A stretch of 64,000 nucleotides of DNA from Haladaptatus caseinilyticus (GCF_026248685.1 NZ_CP111036.1:1860001-1924000); one strand, 5' to 3'. Counted from the first letter of the stretch, positions 9,839 through 18,718 are shown. The notes: generated from the sequence alone by a model not told the origin. Numbers and translations are program-made.

Positions 9839-10153
9839 ACGCGCAGATTCGGTTCACAGTTGCGATTCGAATAAACGACTTCATCGTTTGTTGTAGTTCA
9901 TACAGTTCGTCGTCACCTACCACGCAGACAAACGCCGCGTAAACGAACCGTATTGGGGCCCTATTTCCTCGATAGCCCCGACACGATTGCCGAACCCCGA
10001 TAATCTCGACATCTATCAGAGACGTTCTATCGATCTCTCCAAGCGTCCACACGTACGACCATCGTATCCGTTGATTGACCCCGAAATTGAACCGTTCAAT
10101 TCGAACGACAGGAGAAGCAGCTAAAAGGGGAGTCACTGCTTCGGAGTCCGAGG
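9839..10153. other. Gap between pilus operon and secreted-peptide gene, no gene seen
   Basis: About 315 bases. It presumably holds the pilus operon terminator and the promoter of the gene starting at 9838. A minus frame at 9738-10136 overlaps the secreted-peptide gene out of frame and has no domain features, so I do not call it. Confidence 0.45.
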
Positions 10154-10669
10154 CTATCGAACATATGATACGATCGTCACCTCGTACCAGCCTCGCTCGT
10201 TCGTCACGCGTAAGTCGAATGCCACAGCGAGGACGTGCGTTTCACCACCTCGATTTTGAACGACGACCCCGCGCTCCGCTTCGCATTCGCCGAACTGTCG
10301 ATTCGGCCCACTCGGGCAATTCTCCGATGTCCACTCCCGTGCTGCCGATCGATTGTACTCGACCTGATACACCGTTCCGGACTCGACCCGTGACGACCGT
10401 AAGGTGCCCAAATCCGATTCGAGGTCCGACCGAACCGATGAAACCGCGGCATCACGGTTGCGCCATCGATATGTCGCCGTAACGTCCCGCGTCGCATGGT
10501 GAACCGCCCGCGAGAGAACGCCGTCGGCGTTCTCGACCGGTTTGTCGTATTCGTCGCTCGCAGCCACATCACCGCTGTAGCCCAGTTGGAGGTACGCAAA
10601 AACGACTGGTGCGAGTGCCACGGCGACGATTGCCGCGGCCGCGAGCACGAGCTGTGCGCGATCCCTCAC
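10154..10669 (-). CDS. Pilin-like membrane-anchored protein (DUF7261-like)
   Basis: 171 aa. I choose GTG 10669, which overlaps the upstream stop as GTGA, over a TTG at 10684. It begins VRDRAQLVLAAAAIVAVALAP, a short positively charged stretch followed by one long hydrophobic helix, as in type IV pilin-like anchors. The rest is a beta-rich extracellular domain with two Cys (SENCPSG, FGECEAE) that could pair. It is the last gene of the seven-gene pilus/Tad-like operon. The role is probably a minor pilin or accessory surface subunit. The DUF number is from memory of the conserved haloarchaeal cluster and is not confirmed by a search. Confidence 0.7.
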   Translation of the reverse strand: MRDRAQLVLAAAAIVAVALAPVVFAYLQLGYSGDVAASDEYDKPVENADGVLSRAVHHATRDVTATYRWRNRDAAVSSVRSDLESDLGTLRSSRVESGTVYQVEYNRSAAREWTSENCPSGPNRQFGECEAERGVVVQNRGGETHVLAVAFDLRVTNERGWYEVTIVSYVR

Positions 10670-11070
10670 ACGTACCACACCCAAATCGTCACGTCACCGC
10701 TCGTCGTCGTCACCGTCGAAACACCGATCGGGATACCTGCCGGTTTCCGATAGCCAACGGCACCGTGGGGGGTTTCGACTCGGAACATGAGGTTGTCCGG
10801 CAAGATTCGATCCACACGCCGTTCCAGCGCGTCTCGTTCGCGGTCGAACGACTGGGGCGAGTCGATAATTTCGGCCAACCGAGTCGTCCCCTGATGTCGC
10901 GGCGGCTCGCTCGCCAGCACGGTTCCCGCATCTTCGGCGTACAGATCGAGCTGTGCACCACGAGTGTCGGGGGATGGAACGCCGAGTGCGAATCCCATTG
11001 CAACACCGAGAATAAATATAACGCCGATACCGGCTTCCACGACCGACAACGAGAGTTGTCCTCTATTCAT
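10666..11070 (-). CDS. Pilin-like protein (DUF7262-like)
   Basis: 134 aa from ATG 11070, overlapping the upstream gene's stop by 8 bases. It starts MNRGQLSLSVVEAGIGVIF, which has class III/type IV pilin character: a short polar stretch followed by a hydrophobic helix with an early Glu (VEAG, compare Glu+5 of pilins). The small domain after it contains VLASEPPRHQGTTRLAEII. Translationally coupled to both neighbours. Likely a minor pilin of the interrupted operon. Exact family unverified. Confidence 0.7.
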   Translation of the reverse strand: MNRGQLSLSVVEAGIGVIFILGVAMGFALGVPSPDTRGAQLDLYAEDAGTVLASEPPRHQGTTRLAEIIDSPQSFDRERDALERRVDRILPDNLMFRVETPHGAVGYRKPAGIPIGVSTVTTTSGDVTIWVWYV

Positions 11071-11767
11071 CGACCATCACCGCCAGCACGGCCTTTCGGG
11101 TGGTCGTCGGGTAGTACGTAACCCGGACGCTTCCGGTCGGAAGCGTGCTTCCGGACCCCTCGGTTTCGAACGCGAACCGAGTCGTTTCGAATCGCGAGAG
11201 CGATACCGAAAACGTCCCGTTGAGACCGGATTCGTTCCGCAGAACGATCCGACCGTTCGCTCGAATCGCACTCACGGTCGTTCCGGCCGGCGGTTGGACG
11301 ACCAGCGTCGCGTTCGACGTACGCCTCGGCAGAGTAAACCGAGGACTGCCGGGTGAAAGTCGTGGGGTTCGCGTCACTCGCTCTCGTCGCTCGACGAGTA
11401 CGACACGACGAATCGTCGGGCCACCGGTCGGATCACCCCGCTCGGCGAGGGTGGCATCGTTGAGGCCGATTCGCACGTCGTGAGTACCGATGGCCGGAAA
11501 CAGCACTTTCATCCGTTTCTCGTCGAGTCTGTCGAGCTCGGCCGCAACGAGGACGTTCGACCGAACCGTCACCGGGCTTTCGTCGCTTACCATTCGTTCG
11601 CTCACCGCAACGCCGACCTGCCGAGCCGTGGCGTCCCGCTTCGAGCTGAGAAAGGCCCTGTCGGCCATTCCCACGCTCAATCCGGTTACCATCGTCAGGA
11701 TGAGCAATGCAACCGCCAGTGCTGGGAGATTCATCTGCCCCCGCAGATTCGTCCGACACCCGGTCAT
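11063..11767 (-). CDS. Pilus-operon membrane-anchored protein (DUF7263-like)
   Basis: 234 aa from ATG 11767, overlapping the previous stop as ATGA. The N-terminus MTGCRTNLRGQMNLPALAVALLILTMV is a single N-terminal hydrophobic helix after RGQ, followed by a beta-rich outside domain (about 45-225) without Cys pairs. The RGQ/RAQ-then-helix pattern recurs in this gene's neighbours, suggesting related pseudo-pilin anchors. Probably part of the pilus tip or base complex; no enzymatic motif. Confidence 0.7.
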   Translation of the reverse strand: MTGCRTNLRGQMNLPALAVALLILTMVTGLSVGMADRAFLSSKRDATARQVGVAVSERMVSDESPVTVRSNVLVAAELDRLDEKRMKVLFPAIGTHDVRIGLNDATLAERGDPTGGPTIRRVVLVERRERVTRTPRLSPGSPRFTLPRRTSNATLVVQPPAGTTVSAIRANGRIVLRNESGLNGTFSVSLSRFETTRFAFETEGSGSTLPTGSVRVTYYPTTTRKAVLAVMVDE

Positions 11768-12219
11768 GACTCGTCTCCCCGTTCGAGCTTTACGACGAGA
11801 CCAGTCCGACCGCTGTAAATCACGACGACCGCTGGCTCGTAACTCGACCAGTTCCCACGCACCGTCGCGACGTGTGCTGGCACCGCGAGTCGCGTGCTCG
11901 TGTTCACACGTTCGTTCGGGTGAACCAGCGTGATATTTCGCCCCTTCGCTCGAACCTCGTATCCAGTTCCGCGAATCGTTTCCGGAAGTGTGACCCGCAT
12001 TCGACCACGAACGGCGGTTCCGTTCGCAGGAATTGCTTGCTGTATTCGCTCTGCAGCCTTGGAAAGGACGCGATCACCGACTTCCTCCCCAACTGCGGTT
12101 CGGTAGTCGGGAACGACCCCACCGTACAGTGTCGTCGTGATCAACCCGACGTATAACAGTACCAATCCCGCTTCGAGCGTCTTTCCGATAACCGGGCTTA
12201 CCGCTCGGTCGTCCATCAT
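11764..12219 (-). CDS. Pilin-like protein with RAVSPVIG N-terminus (DUF7266-like)
   Basis: 151 aa from ATG 12219 (a second ATG follows directly). The start MMDDRAVSPVIGKTLEAGLVLLYVGLI shows the RAVSPVIG motif of haloarchaeal type IV pilins, the prepilin peptidase recognition region ahead of the hydrophobic helix. The remaining 110 residues are a small beta domain. It overlaps the upstream gene by an ATGA junction and the downstream gene by ATGA. Of the five small genes this is the best candidate for a processed pilin subunit. Confidence 0.75.
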   Translation of the reverse strand: MMDDRAVSPVIGKTLEAGLVLLYVGLITTTLYGGVVPDYRTAVGEEVGDRVLSKAAERIQQAIPANGTAVRGRMRVTLPETIRGTGYEVRAKGRNITLVHPNERVNTSTRLAVPAHVATVRGNWSSYEPAVVVIYSGRTGLVVKLERGDES

Positions 12220-12926
12220 TGGACCTCCGTTCGCATATCGTGTACGACGAGATACGCGAACCGACGTCCGGGATATCGTGCGACGATGCTCGGAACGCCA
12301 TCGTCATCGAAGTCGCGCATCGTCGTCGTGGCGTTCTGGCGCTCGAAGTATCGACGCCACGCAGTCGCCGTTTCCGTCTCGATAGCAACCCGGTACGTCC
12401 CGTTGCCGAGCGTCGTTCGAGTGTGCGTGACGTTCGTTCGAACGAGCGCAGGCGTACCGGTCTTCGAAACGACGATCCGTTCCGATGCGTTGAGTTTCAC
12501 GGCACCGACGACCAACACGCCACCGTCACGGGATGCCGTTATCGGTGGGCGGGTATCTATCCGTGCGGAATCGTTCGTCCCGCGAACGACCGATCCGGCC
12601 ACGTACGCGATTCGCCTATCTCCCCCCGTAAAAACCAGCGCATCGACTGAGATCGCTCGGACGACACCCGATTCGTCCACTATGCGGAGTTCACGCTCCG
12701 CGGTTTCTAACCTCCCCTTCGAAAACGAAATTCTACCGCGATGGACCCCCGTCGATTCGACTGGGGAGAACGCACGGTTCATGTCCGTCGCGACGCGAGT
12801 CGCATCGGCAGTCGCAGCATTGCTGTCGACGACCAGACCGACACTCGCGGTCAACGACGCAAGCGAGAGCACAACCGTCCCGAGGAGGAGAGCGACACCG
12901 ACGACGTTCGACTGCGCACGCGTCAC
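12216..12926 (-). CDS. Pilin-like protein (DUF7289-like)
   Basis: 236 aa. Start chosen at GTG 12926, giving VTRAQSNVVGVALLLGTVVLS. This creates a GTGA overlap with the F-protein stop; a frame open further upstream (to 13034) would lie inside that gene. It has the AQSNVVGVALLLG pilin-like N-terminus, with one transmembrane helix, then an outside domain that includes VFTGGDRRIAY and WRRYFERQNATTT and ends FAYLVVHDMRTEVQ. Probably a pilin or minor pilin. Conserved neighbour of F-type pilus proteins in haloarchaea (from family knowledge). Confidence 0.72.
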   Translation of the reverse strand: MTRAQSNVVGVALLLGTVVLSLASLTASVGLVVDSNAATADATRVATDMNRAFSPVESTGVHRGRISFSKGRLETAERELRIVDESGVVRAISVDALVFTGGDRRIAYVAGSVVRGTNDSARIDTRPPITASRDGGVLVVGAVKLNASERIVVSKTGTPALVRTNVTHTRTTLGNGTYRVAIETETATAWRRYFERQNATTTMRDFDDDGVPSIVARYPGRRFAYLVVHDMRTEVQ

Positions 12927-14839
12927 AACATTCCCGCCCCCGAAAAGACGAAGTACGCGATACCGACGAGTGCGGCAGAGTGGAGCAGTGCCTCGTAGAA
13001 CCCTCGACCCGCATAGCCTGCGAACCAGCCACATGCAACCATCGTCGTTTGCGTGACGACGTAGAACCGCTGTCGGTCACGTGCCGGCTGCACCGCGTTC
13101 GGATCGAGTGCCAACCCCGCACTTGACGTGGACACCGCCGACAACTGCGAGAAACTATCAAGGACGTACGCGTTCACGGCGATCATGATGCCGACGACGA
13201 GCAGTGCGGTGGTCCACCCCACTACCACGTAAACCTGCATAGTAGATCGAAGCGCTTTCTTTTCGTGGTAGAGTCGGCCGATTTCGACCTGCAACGTATC
13301 GAACACGGTTTCGGTGTCGCCACCGACATCCAACGTTCCGGTGACGAGTCCGATCGTTTGGTTCGCCAACGGCGTACCGACGCTGGCGACGAATCGCGTC
13401 AGTGCATCCCGTCGAAGGTCGCCGTCGCGTGTAGTGAGGTTTGCATTGAACGCGAGGTCGTTCACGTCCTGTTGGAGCGCTCCGAGGTCGATGTCGCGCG
13501 CGACACGCTGAACTGCGGCGGAGAATGGCCGACCCAGTCCAACGTGGCCGGACACCGCATGGACGAAGTCCTTGATTTCGCGGTCTTTCGCATCATCGAG
13601 ACGTGACCGCCGGACGGAGACGAGACCGACGGGGAGCGCGAACGCGACGTAAGAGAGCAATATCGTATTGGCGGGGGAGTACTCGAGCATCCAGAGCAGA
13701 CCGGCGGCACAGAGTGCTATCGGAACCGCTAGTAGCACCGTGTTCGCGGGATTGACAAGAATCGTCGGGAACAGCTCGCCGACGCCTGTCGAACGGGCAT
13801 ATTCCGGTGATGACTGGTCGGCAGGGCGGAGCGACGCCATCACCGCTGCTGCACCCGCGCCGACGACGAGGATGAACCCACCACTGCCGTAGATGATGAC
13901 CGCCCGAATCGAAAGCCAGCTGAATGGTCGTGGAGCAGGTGCGGCCATGCTGGGCGCAAGCACGCTCATCACCGTGAGAACGATAACCAGAAGCGCTGGA
14001 ATGACCAGCAGAACGATGAACATCTCCGCGACCAGTTCGAGAAAGCCCTGTGCCTGGTCGCGCGAGCGTGATTGCCGATGGCTCAGCATCCGACTCTCCA
14101 TGCGAAGATACTGTTCGAGTGCATCAGGGCCCTGTTCTGCGTGTTCGCGGAATTTGAGCAAGAACGGTGCGAGCACGTCCCGCGACGGCGTATCCCTGGC
14201 GACGAGCCGGAGGCCGTCGTCGATACTTCCGGTCAGGGCGGACTTGTTCAACACCTTCCGAAACGCGACGGCGGTTTCGCCGTAGGATTCCTCCCTATCG
14301 GCGACTTTCCGGAGCATCGCCAACCGGTCGTCGCTGCCCGACGAAAGAGCACGGAGATACCGAACAGCACCGGGCAAGGTTCGGTCGATGTTCGTTCGGC
14401 GCGCGCTCGCCGACCAACTGAGATAAAGTCCGCCGAACCAAATCACCGTTCGCTTTCCGAGACTGGCACAGACGACTGCGATAGCGGTCGCGGCGTACGT
14501 TCGCTGCATATTTGGCACCCGAATCCTATCGAGCACCGGTAAACCGTCGTGGAGAAATGACACCATCCCCGCGAGAACGGTGTCGGGAACCGCGACTATC
14601 AGTAAAAATATCCAACAGAACGTCGCGAGGAAAACGACCCATGAAATACCATATATTCGGGAGAGAAACACGTCGAAACTGGCGTTCACGTCGGTGGCGC
14701 GGTAGCGTTTCCGATCGTGGTCGTGGCGAGTGTGGTCAGCGTGCCGCGAGAACAGCGCGTACAGCGCGCGGTCGAAGAGACTGAGAGAACTGGAACTGTA
14801 TTCGGTCGAATCGGTAGCGTGCGTTTCTGTGACCGTCAT
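12923..14839 (-). CDS. Type II/IV secretion system F-family membrane protein (TadC/PilC-like)
   Basis: 638 aa from ATG 14839, overlapping the ATPase stop as ATGA. It has two T2SSF-type cytoplasmic helical domains (about 150-260 and 410-530), each followed by hydrophobic helices, for a total of around nine membrane segments: near 60-80, 110-135, 265-290, 310-335, 355-395, 550-570 and 600-635. The double T2SSF layout is the usual haloarchaeal form of the pilus platform protein. It would work with the ATPase encoded just upstream. That ATPase gene is broken, so this platform is probably without a motor unless the element excises. Confidence 0.85.
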   Translation of the reverse strand: MTVTETHATDSTEYSSSSLSLFDRALYALFSRHADHTRHDHDRKRYRATDVNASFDVFLSRIYGISWVVFLATFCWIFLLIVAVPDTVLAGMVSFLHDGLPVLDRIRVPNMQRTYAATAIAVVCASLGKRTVIWFGGLYLSWSASARRTNIDRTLPGAVRYLRALSSGSDDRLAMLRKVADREESYGETAVAFRKVLNKSALTGSIDDGLRLVARDTPSRDVLAPFLLKFREHAEQGPDALEQYLRMESRMLSHRQSRSRDQAQGFLELVAEMFIVLLVIPALLVIVLTVMSVLAPSMAAPAPRPFSWLSIRAVIIYGSGGFILVVGAGAAAVMASLRPADQSSPEYARSTGVGELFPTILVNPANTVLLAVPIALCAAGLLWMLEYSPANTILLSYVAFALPVGLVSVRRSRLDDAKDREIKDFVHAVSGHVGLGRPFSAAVQRVARDIDLGALQQDVNDLAFNANLTTRDGDLRRDALTRFVASVGTPLANQTIGLVTGTLDVGGDTETVFDTLQVEIGRLYHEKKALRSTMQVYVVVGWTTALLVVGIMIAVNAYVLDSFSQLSAVSTSSAGLALDPNAVQPARDRQRFYVVTQTTMVACGWFAGYAGRGFYEALLHSAALVGIAYFVFSGAGML

Positions 14840-16404
14840 CCTCGCACCTCTCGCGAAACACGTTCCACCGTCGCCGCCTCGTTGTTCTGCAAGTCAGCAA
14901 GGAACGAAAACAGCTCCTCGAAGTCCGTCATCCCCTCCCGCTCTAAATACTGCACGTAGCCGTGTTTGCGGTGGAACTCGGCTTCGATATCTTCGATACT
15001 TCTGTCGGTACGGTTGGCGAGCCGGTGGAAGAACTGAAATCCGAGTTCGCGCTCTTCGTCGCCGAGTTGTGGATGATCGTACTCGATCTGGAAGGTTCCG
15101 TCGTGGTCACGCCACACGATGGTGTTCCAGTGAATCGTGGTCTCATCCTTGTGAATTACTCCACAACGGCCGTCTAAATCGGCGAACTCGTCTTCGCTCA
15201 CCAACTCCACGATTTCGCCGACGTATCGCTCGCCATCTACGTATCGGGGGAAAACAACGAGGTCGATCTCCCGCAAGAGGTAGGACGGAAGGCCCTGCTC
15301 TATGACGCGGTTGACGAGTTTCTCGATGTTTTCGGCGTGTGTCGTCCCGAGGAGTCCATGGCCCGTGTTCAGCGATTCTGCGAACGTCTGGAACGAGGCA
15401 GGCGAGTTGATTTCGGCGATGACCTCCACGTCCGGATTGAGATAGTTACATTCGGTCATCAAATCGGCCATCGTCACCCGTTTGTAGTCGCTCTCGTGGT
15501 CACGAGTTGTAAGCGAAACGCCGGTTTCGTGCGGTAAACGATCCTCACGCGACCCTTCGTCGATACTGATTGGGCGGTCGCGGTACGGGATGAACGGCAT
15601 ATGCGCGTTCATCAACGTCGTCTTTCCGACTCCCGTTTGTCCGGAAAACAGCGCGACGCCGTGGTGTTCGTACAACTGCCAGAGCAAGGTGACGATTTCC
15701 GTGGAGAGGCTGCCGCCGTCGAGCAGATCGACGGGCGTCATCGTGTCGGGCGCCTGTTTTCGAATCGAGATATGAGGGCCGCCCTCCGAAATAACGGGGA
15801 GGGCAACCGCACAGCGGATCGTCTCCTCGTCCGGCACGCCGTCGGGCGAGAGGTTCACCTTCGCACTCGGATTGCTCGCGTTGAGTTCCACGCCGTCGGA
15901 GGCAGCCATCTGTGTAACGACGTTGACGAACGCCGATTCGTCCTCGAAGGCGAGGTTGGTCGGAATGCGCTCGCCGTGACCGATAGCACGACCGCGCGGA
16001 ACGACTTTGATTCGCTCGCCGACGCGATTGGCTTCGATGTCCTCCAACAGACCATCCCGAATCGGGATGGTCAACTTGCCGTGCCCGACGTAGTCGCGGA
16101 GCACGTAATAAACCAGATCCGAAAGTCGGTCGTCCGAAAACCGGTGATCGACTGGTGGTATGGCGAGGTCGTACTCGGCGAGCGCGGTTCGGACACGATA
16201 CTGTACCGCATCGAGCCACGCTCGAGTATTTCGTGCCGTGAGCCGCCGTGAAAGGAACTGCTGGGCACGTTCGCGGACGAACGCCGAACGGTCGTCAACG
16301 ACGCCCCCGACGTTCGTCTCCCAGATGCGTTCCTTACATTCCTCGATGAGTCGGTCGTCGTCCGGCAGAAGGTTGGGTTCGATGACGGCGTACTTCGTCG
16401 CGAA
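14836..16404 (-). pseudogene. C-terminal part of pilus/secretion ATPase, severed by the integrated element
   Basis: The frame from 16404 to 14836 carries the ATPase core: Walker A SGQTGVGKTT, DPDVEV-type Asp/Glu region with VEVIAEINSPASF (Walker B/catalytic Glu), then TGHGLLGTTHAEN and LLREIDLVVFPRYV, as in FlaI/TadA/PilB-type secretion ATPases. It joins in frame at FATK|YAVIEPNLL to the N-terminal part at 21689-22336. The open frame continues 150 bases into the element as far as a TTG at 16554, but those 50 codons are not family-like and contain no ATG, so translation from there is doubtful. Intact, the protein would be 733 aa, including 518 residues after the junction. The stop overlaps the next gene as ATGA. 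Confidence 0.88.
16392..16404. repeat. Attachment site, left (13-bp core)
   Basis: Sequence acttcgtcgcgaa, identical to 21691-21703. The core has internal dyad symmetry (TTCG-tcg-CGAA). Read on the minus strand it encodes Phe-Ala-Thr-Lys plus the first base of Tyr in the ATPase frame. Located 179 bases from the recombinase start. Confidence 0.85.
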
Positions 16405-16582
16405 ATGCCCGGTAAACGTTTCACGACGAAATTGGTGAAAAAAGAAAGCAAGCGGCAACCCGGTGAGACGAAAATGTTGGAGAATGTGAGTGAATTTGCC
16501 GGACGATGTTGCCGGTACAGGGGTGAGAATAGGCGCATGTTGCCGATAACCCAATGCTCATACCACAACCCATAGACCCAAT

Positions 16583-17725
16583 ATGGTTAATAAGGCTACT
16601 GACGACGCTCATAATCAAACCACGGCGGCTTTCGCAGGAAACACAGATATGAACGCTCAAACACCTGCGAACGGAGTACAGCACGAGGTACCGATTCGGC
16701 AAGCATTCACCGACTTTATAAGGGATATGGAGTCACAAATGGCGTATGCCACTGTGATGAACAAAAAGAACGTTTGTAGGCAGTTTACTGAGTGGGTCGA
16801 AGACTTAGAGGACTGTACGCTGGCTACACTGTCGGGGTACCACCTCGGTCAGTTCAGTGCGTACCTGCGTGACGATAAAGACTTGAAGGATATTACACGC
16901 AAGCAGTACCTCTGTGAAGTCCGTACGTTCCTAACATGGTGCGAGAACAAGGAGATTGCACGAACGGGGATTAGCGACCGTATAGAGCTACCACAGCTTA
17001 CCAAAGACGACATTCGTTCAGACGCGAAAATCAAACCCGACCGGGTACGGTCAGTTCTCGCGTATCTGGATAAGTACCGTCATGCTCGAAAAGAACACGT
17101 GTGGATACACTTGCTATTCAAAACAGGCGCGAGAATGTCTGCAATTCGTCATTTGGACTTGCGGCACGTCCATCTTGACCGGGGGCGTCCATATCTCGAA
17201 TTAACCCACCGTCCCGAGAAAGGAATGCCACTTAAGAACGGTAACAAGGACGCGAAGAACGCTGAGAGACCAATCCTCATATCTGAGGATACCGCAACCC
17301 TGCTACGCGAGTATATCCAACACAACCGACACAACGTAACCGAAACAATCGAGAAAGAGGATGGTCAGACGGTCGAACTAAACCCATTATTGACAACAAG
17401 ATACGGTCGATGGTCGCATTCCTCCACCCAAGACGTAGTGTATCAGTGGACGTGTCCTGCGGCAACTGGAGGAGAGTGTGAGGTACACGGCACGGAAATA
17501 CCTTCCCGTGACGACGCTCACGACTGCCGCAAGTACGAAGGACACAGTGTTTCGCCACATAAACTGCGTGCCGCAAGTATCGTTCATCACCGGAACCGTG
17601 GTATAAGTGTCGAAACTGTGTCTGAAAAGATGAATGTGAGTATCCCGGTTATTAAAACACACTATGATAAACCTTCGACATCAGACCGGCTTGACCGACA
17701 GGCTGGAATCATAGATAAACTGTAG
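16583..17725 (+). CDS. Tyrosine recombinase/integrase of the element
   Basis: 380 aa (alternative ATG at residue 23). SAM-like core-binding domain at about 35-125 (AFTDFIRDMESQM, TRKQYLCEVRTFLTWCE). Catalytic domain at about 150-365 with Arg184 in GARMSAIRHLDL, HKLR (His326, Arg329) and Tyr361 in VIKTHYDKPS. The usual GH motif before the Tyr is replaced by SEKMNVS. An inserted Cys/His knuckle (Cys291, Cys299, His302, Cys315) precedes box II, as seen in other haloarchaeal integrases. It should recombine the 13-bp att cores for integration and excision. The gene is intact and attP lies outside it, unlike SSV1-type integrases that split on integration. Confidence 0.92.
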   Translation: MVNKATDDAHNQTTAAFAGNTDMNAQTPANGVQHEVPIRQAFTDFIRDMESQMAYATVMNKKNVCRQFTEWVEDLEDCTLATLSGYHLGQFSAYLRDDKDLKDITRKQYLCEVRTFLTWCENKEIARTGISDRIELPQLTKDDIRSDAKIKPDRVRSVLAYLDKYRHARKEHVWIHLLFKTGARMSAIRHLDLRHVHLDRGRPYLELTHRPEKGMPLKNGNKDAKNAERPILISEDTATLLREYIQHNRHNVTETIEKEDGQTVELNPLLTTRYGRWSHSSTQDVVYQWTCPAATGGECEVHGTEIPSRDDAHDCRKYEGHSVSPHKLRAASIVHHRNRGISVETVSEKMNVSIPVIKTHYDKPSTSDRLDRQAGIIDKL

Positions 17726-17795
17726 TCTCTCGTCCTACCCACCCTGCCTATGTTCGTTACTTAAACCGAAGCTATCTCTTATTACTTAAACTAAC

Positions 17796-17814
17796 CGAAA
17801 GACTTAAATAGTAG
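17796..17814 (+). promoter_or_regulatory. Promoter of small-gene operon (BRE/TATA)
   Basis: CGAAAGACTTAAATAGTAG matches the archaeal layout of a purine-rich BRE followed by a TTAAATA TATA box. The same 18-bp string with one change recurs at 19257-19274 before rep. If used, the transcript would start near 17825-17830 and have a leader of about 260 bases. Confidence 0.55.
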
Positions 17815-17889
17815 TAGGTATATTGTCTGTGTGTAGGATATATAAGTCCTACAATCAATGTTGTTCGACATATCCCTCAATTTGGGATA

Positions 17890-17918
17890 GTAGAGCGGTC
17901 AATCCGCTCGCCCTCTAC
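17890..17918 (+). other. Nested hairpins in the leader of the small-gene operon
   Basis: GAGCGG (17893-17898) pairs with CCGCTC (17904-17909) across the loop TCAAT. Alternatively GTAGAG (17890-17895) can pair with CTCTAC (17913-17918). The two stems share bases and so are mutually exclusive. It could be a regulatory RNA leader or just a DNA-binding palindrome. Confidence 0.4.
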
Positions 17919-18087
17919 GGGTTTTGAACGACAATCTGACGAATCTCGAAAGTTCATCTTTCGGAATTGTTACGTTATCGTTGCGGGAGCTAATCCCCCG
18001 TATTAATAGGTTAGCGGCGGTTTCCGGCAGGTTCCCGACCTTCTTGAAATTAACCTGTCATCTTAACAATCATATAGGTGATATATT

Positions 18088-18258
18088 ATGTCAAACAAAA
18101 TGCCAATCTGGTTCGAGCCAGAACAGCGAGAAGATGTTTTTGAAGTTATTTCCAAGCGTTTCGGCGAACGGTCGAAGAATGGAGTAGCTGACGGTCGTGC
18201 AGTTAGAGAAATTATTAAAGAATACGACGAGATTGTGGGAGGTGAGAGATATGACTGA
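18088..18258 (+). CDS. Small element protein (56 aa), unknown
   Basis: Starts MSNKMPIWFEPEQREDVFE and ends EYDEIVGGERYD; predicted almost fully helical and charged. Its stop overlaps the next gene's ATG by 8 bases, and the Shine-Dalgarno of the next gene lies inside its end, so the pair looks translationally coupled. It may be a DNA-binding or regulatory peptide. No family recognised. Confidence 0.65.
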   Translation: MSNKMPIWFEPEQREDVFEVISKRFGERSKNGVADGRAVREIIKEYDEIVGGERYD

Positions 18259-18412
18259 GATTTTAAATGTAGAACTGACAGATGAGCAAAAGCGACACAT
18301 CCAAAGACGCAAGCAGGAGTCGGGAGATTCCATGAACACGACAGTGTTCTTACAAAATGAATATATCCCGCAACTCATTGAGCAGGATATGGAGAGTGAC
18401 GACGATGGGTAA
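18251..18412 (+). CDS. Small element protein (53 aa), possible ribbon-helix-helix
   Basis: The ATG at 18251 is preceded by a strong Shine-Dalgarno GGGAGGTGAG (from about 18237), which decides this start over an in-frame ATG at 18197. MTEILNVELTDEQKRHIQRR suggests a short beta strand followed by two helices, an RHH-like order, but there is no firm match. It overlaps the next gene by 8 bases. Probably a regulator of the element. Confidence 0.62.
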   Translation: MTEILNVELTDEQKRHIQRRKQESGDSMNTTVFLQNEYIPQLIEQDMESDDDG

Positions 18413-18716
18413 TGAATCTGTCACTATCGCCATTGACGACGAAACCGGCGAGCGACTTCGAGCAGTAAAGGAACTGCTGTTTGACGACGACGATAGTCAC
18501 TCATATCAAGAAACAGTCAAACGACTTGCCACCCTTCGACTTGAGGAGGAGGAGCAACGAGTGCAGGCCATATCGGAAGCACAAGAGCGTATGAGCGATA
18601 GTTTCGGCGATTCTGTTGAGAACTACACATCTTCGGATGAATGCCGCTCACAGGACAGTGAGGTAGCTTCTAAGCAAGCTGAAGTGGCGGATAAGATGTT
18701 TAACAAAGGTGACTAA
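18405..18716 (+). CDS. Small acidic element protein (103 aa)
   Basis: Begins MGNESVTIAIDDETGERLRA; a strand then helix at the N-terminus could be RHH/antitoxin-like (residues 5-45). A long Glu/Gln-rich helix (EEEEQRVQAISEAQERM) and an acidic polar tail follow. It overlaps the upstream gene and is followed after 2 bases by the next, so all four small genes form one operon. Function unknown. Confidence 0.65.
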   Translation: MGNESVTIAIDDETGERLRAVKELLFDDDDSHSYQETVKRLATLRLEEEEQRVQAISEAQERMSDSFGDSVENYTSSDECRSQDSEVASKQAEVADKMFNKGD

Positions 18717-18718
18717 GC

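Larger units (their letters stand above)
17726..18087 (+). other. Element intergenic region with promoter and possible structured leader
   Basis: It holds a promoter-like GAAAGACTTAAATAGTAG (17797-17814), an inverted repeat TGTAGGA...TCCTACA (17832-17853) and nested hairpin-forming sequence at 17890-17918 before the small-gene operon at 18088. A TTG-initiated frame at 17924-18187 overlaps the first gene out of frame and is not supported. Confidence 0.5.

Noticed and set aside
17881-17935. tRNA-like hairpins
   Set aside because: No acceptor stem, T-loop or anticodon arm; only two alternative stems.
17924-18187. 87-codon TTG-initiated frame in the element
   Set aside because: Overlaps the better-supported 56-residue gene at 18088 out of frame and has no clear start signal.
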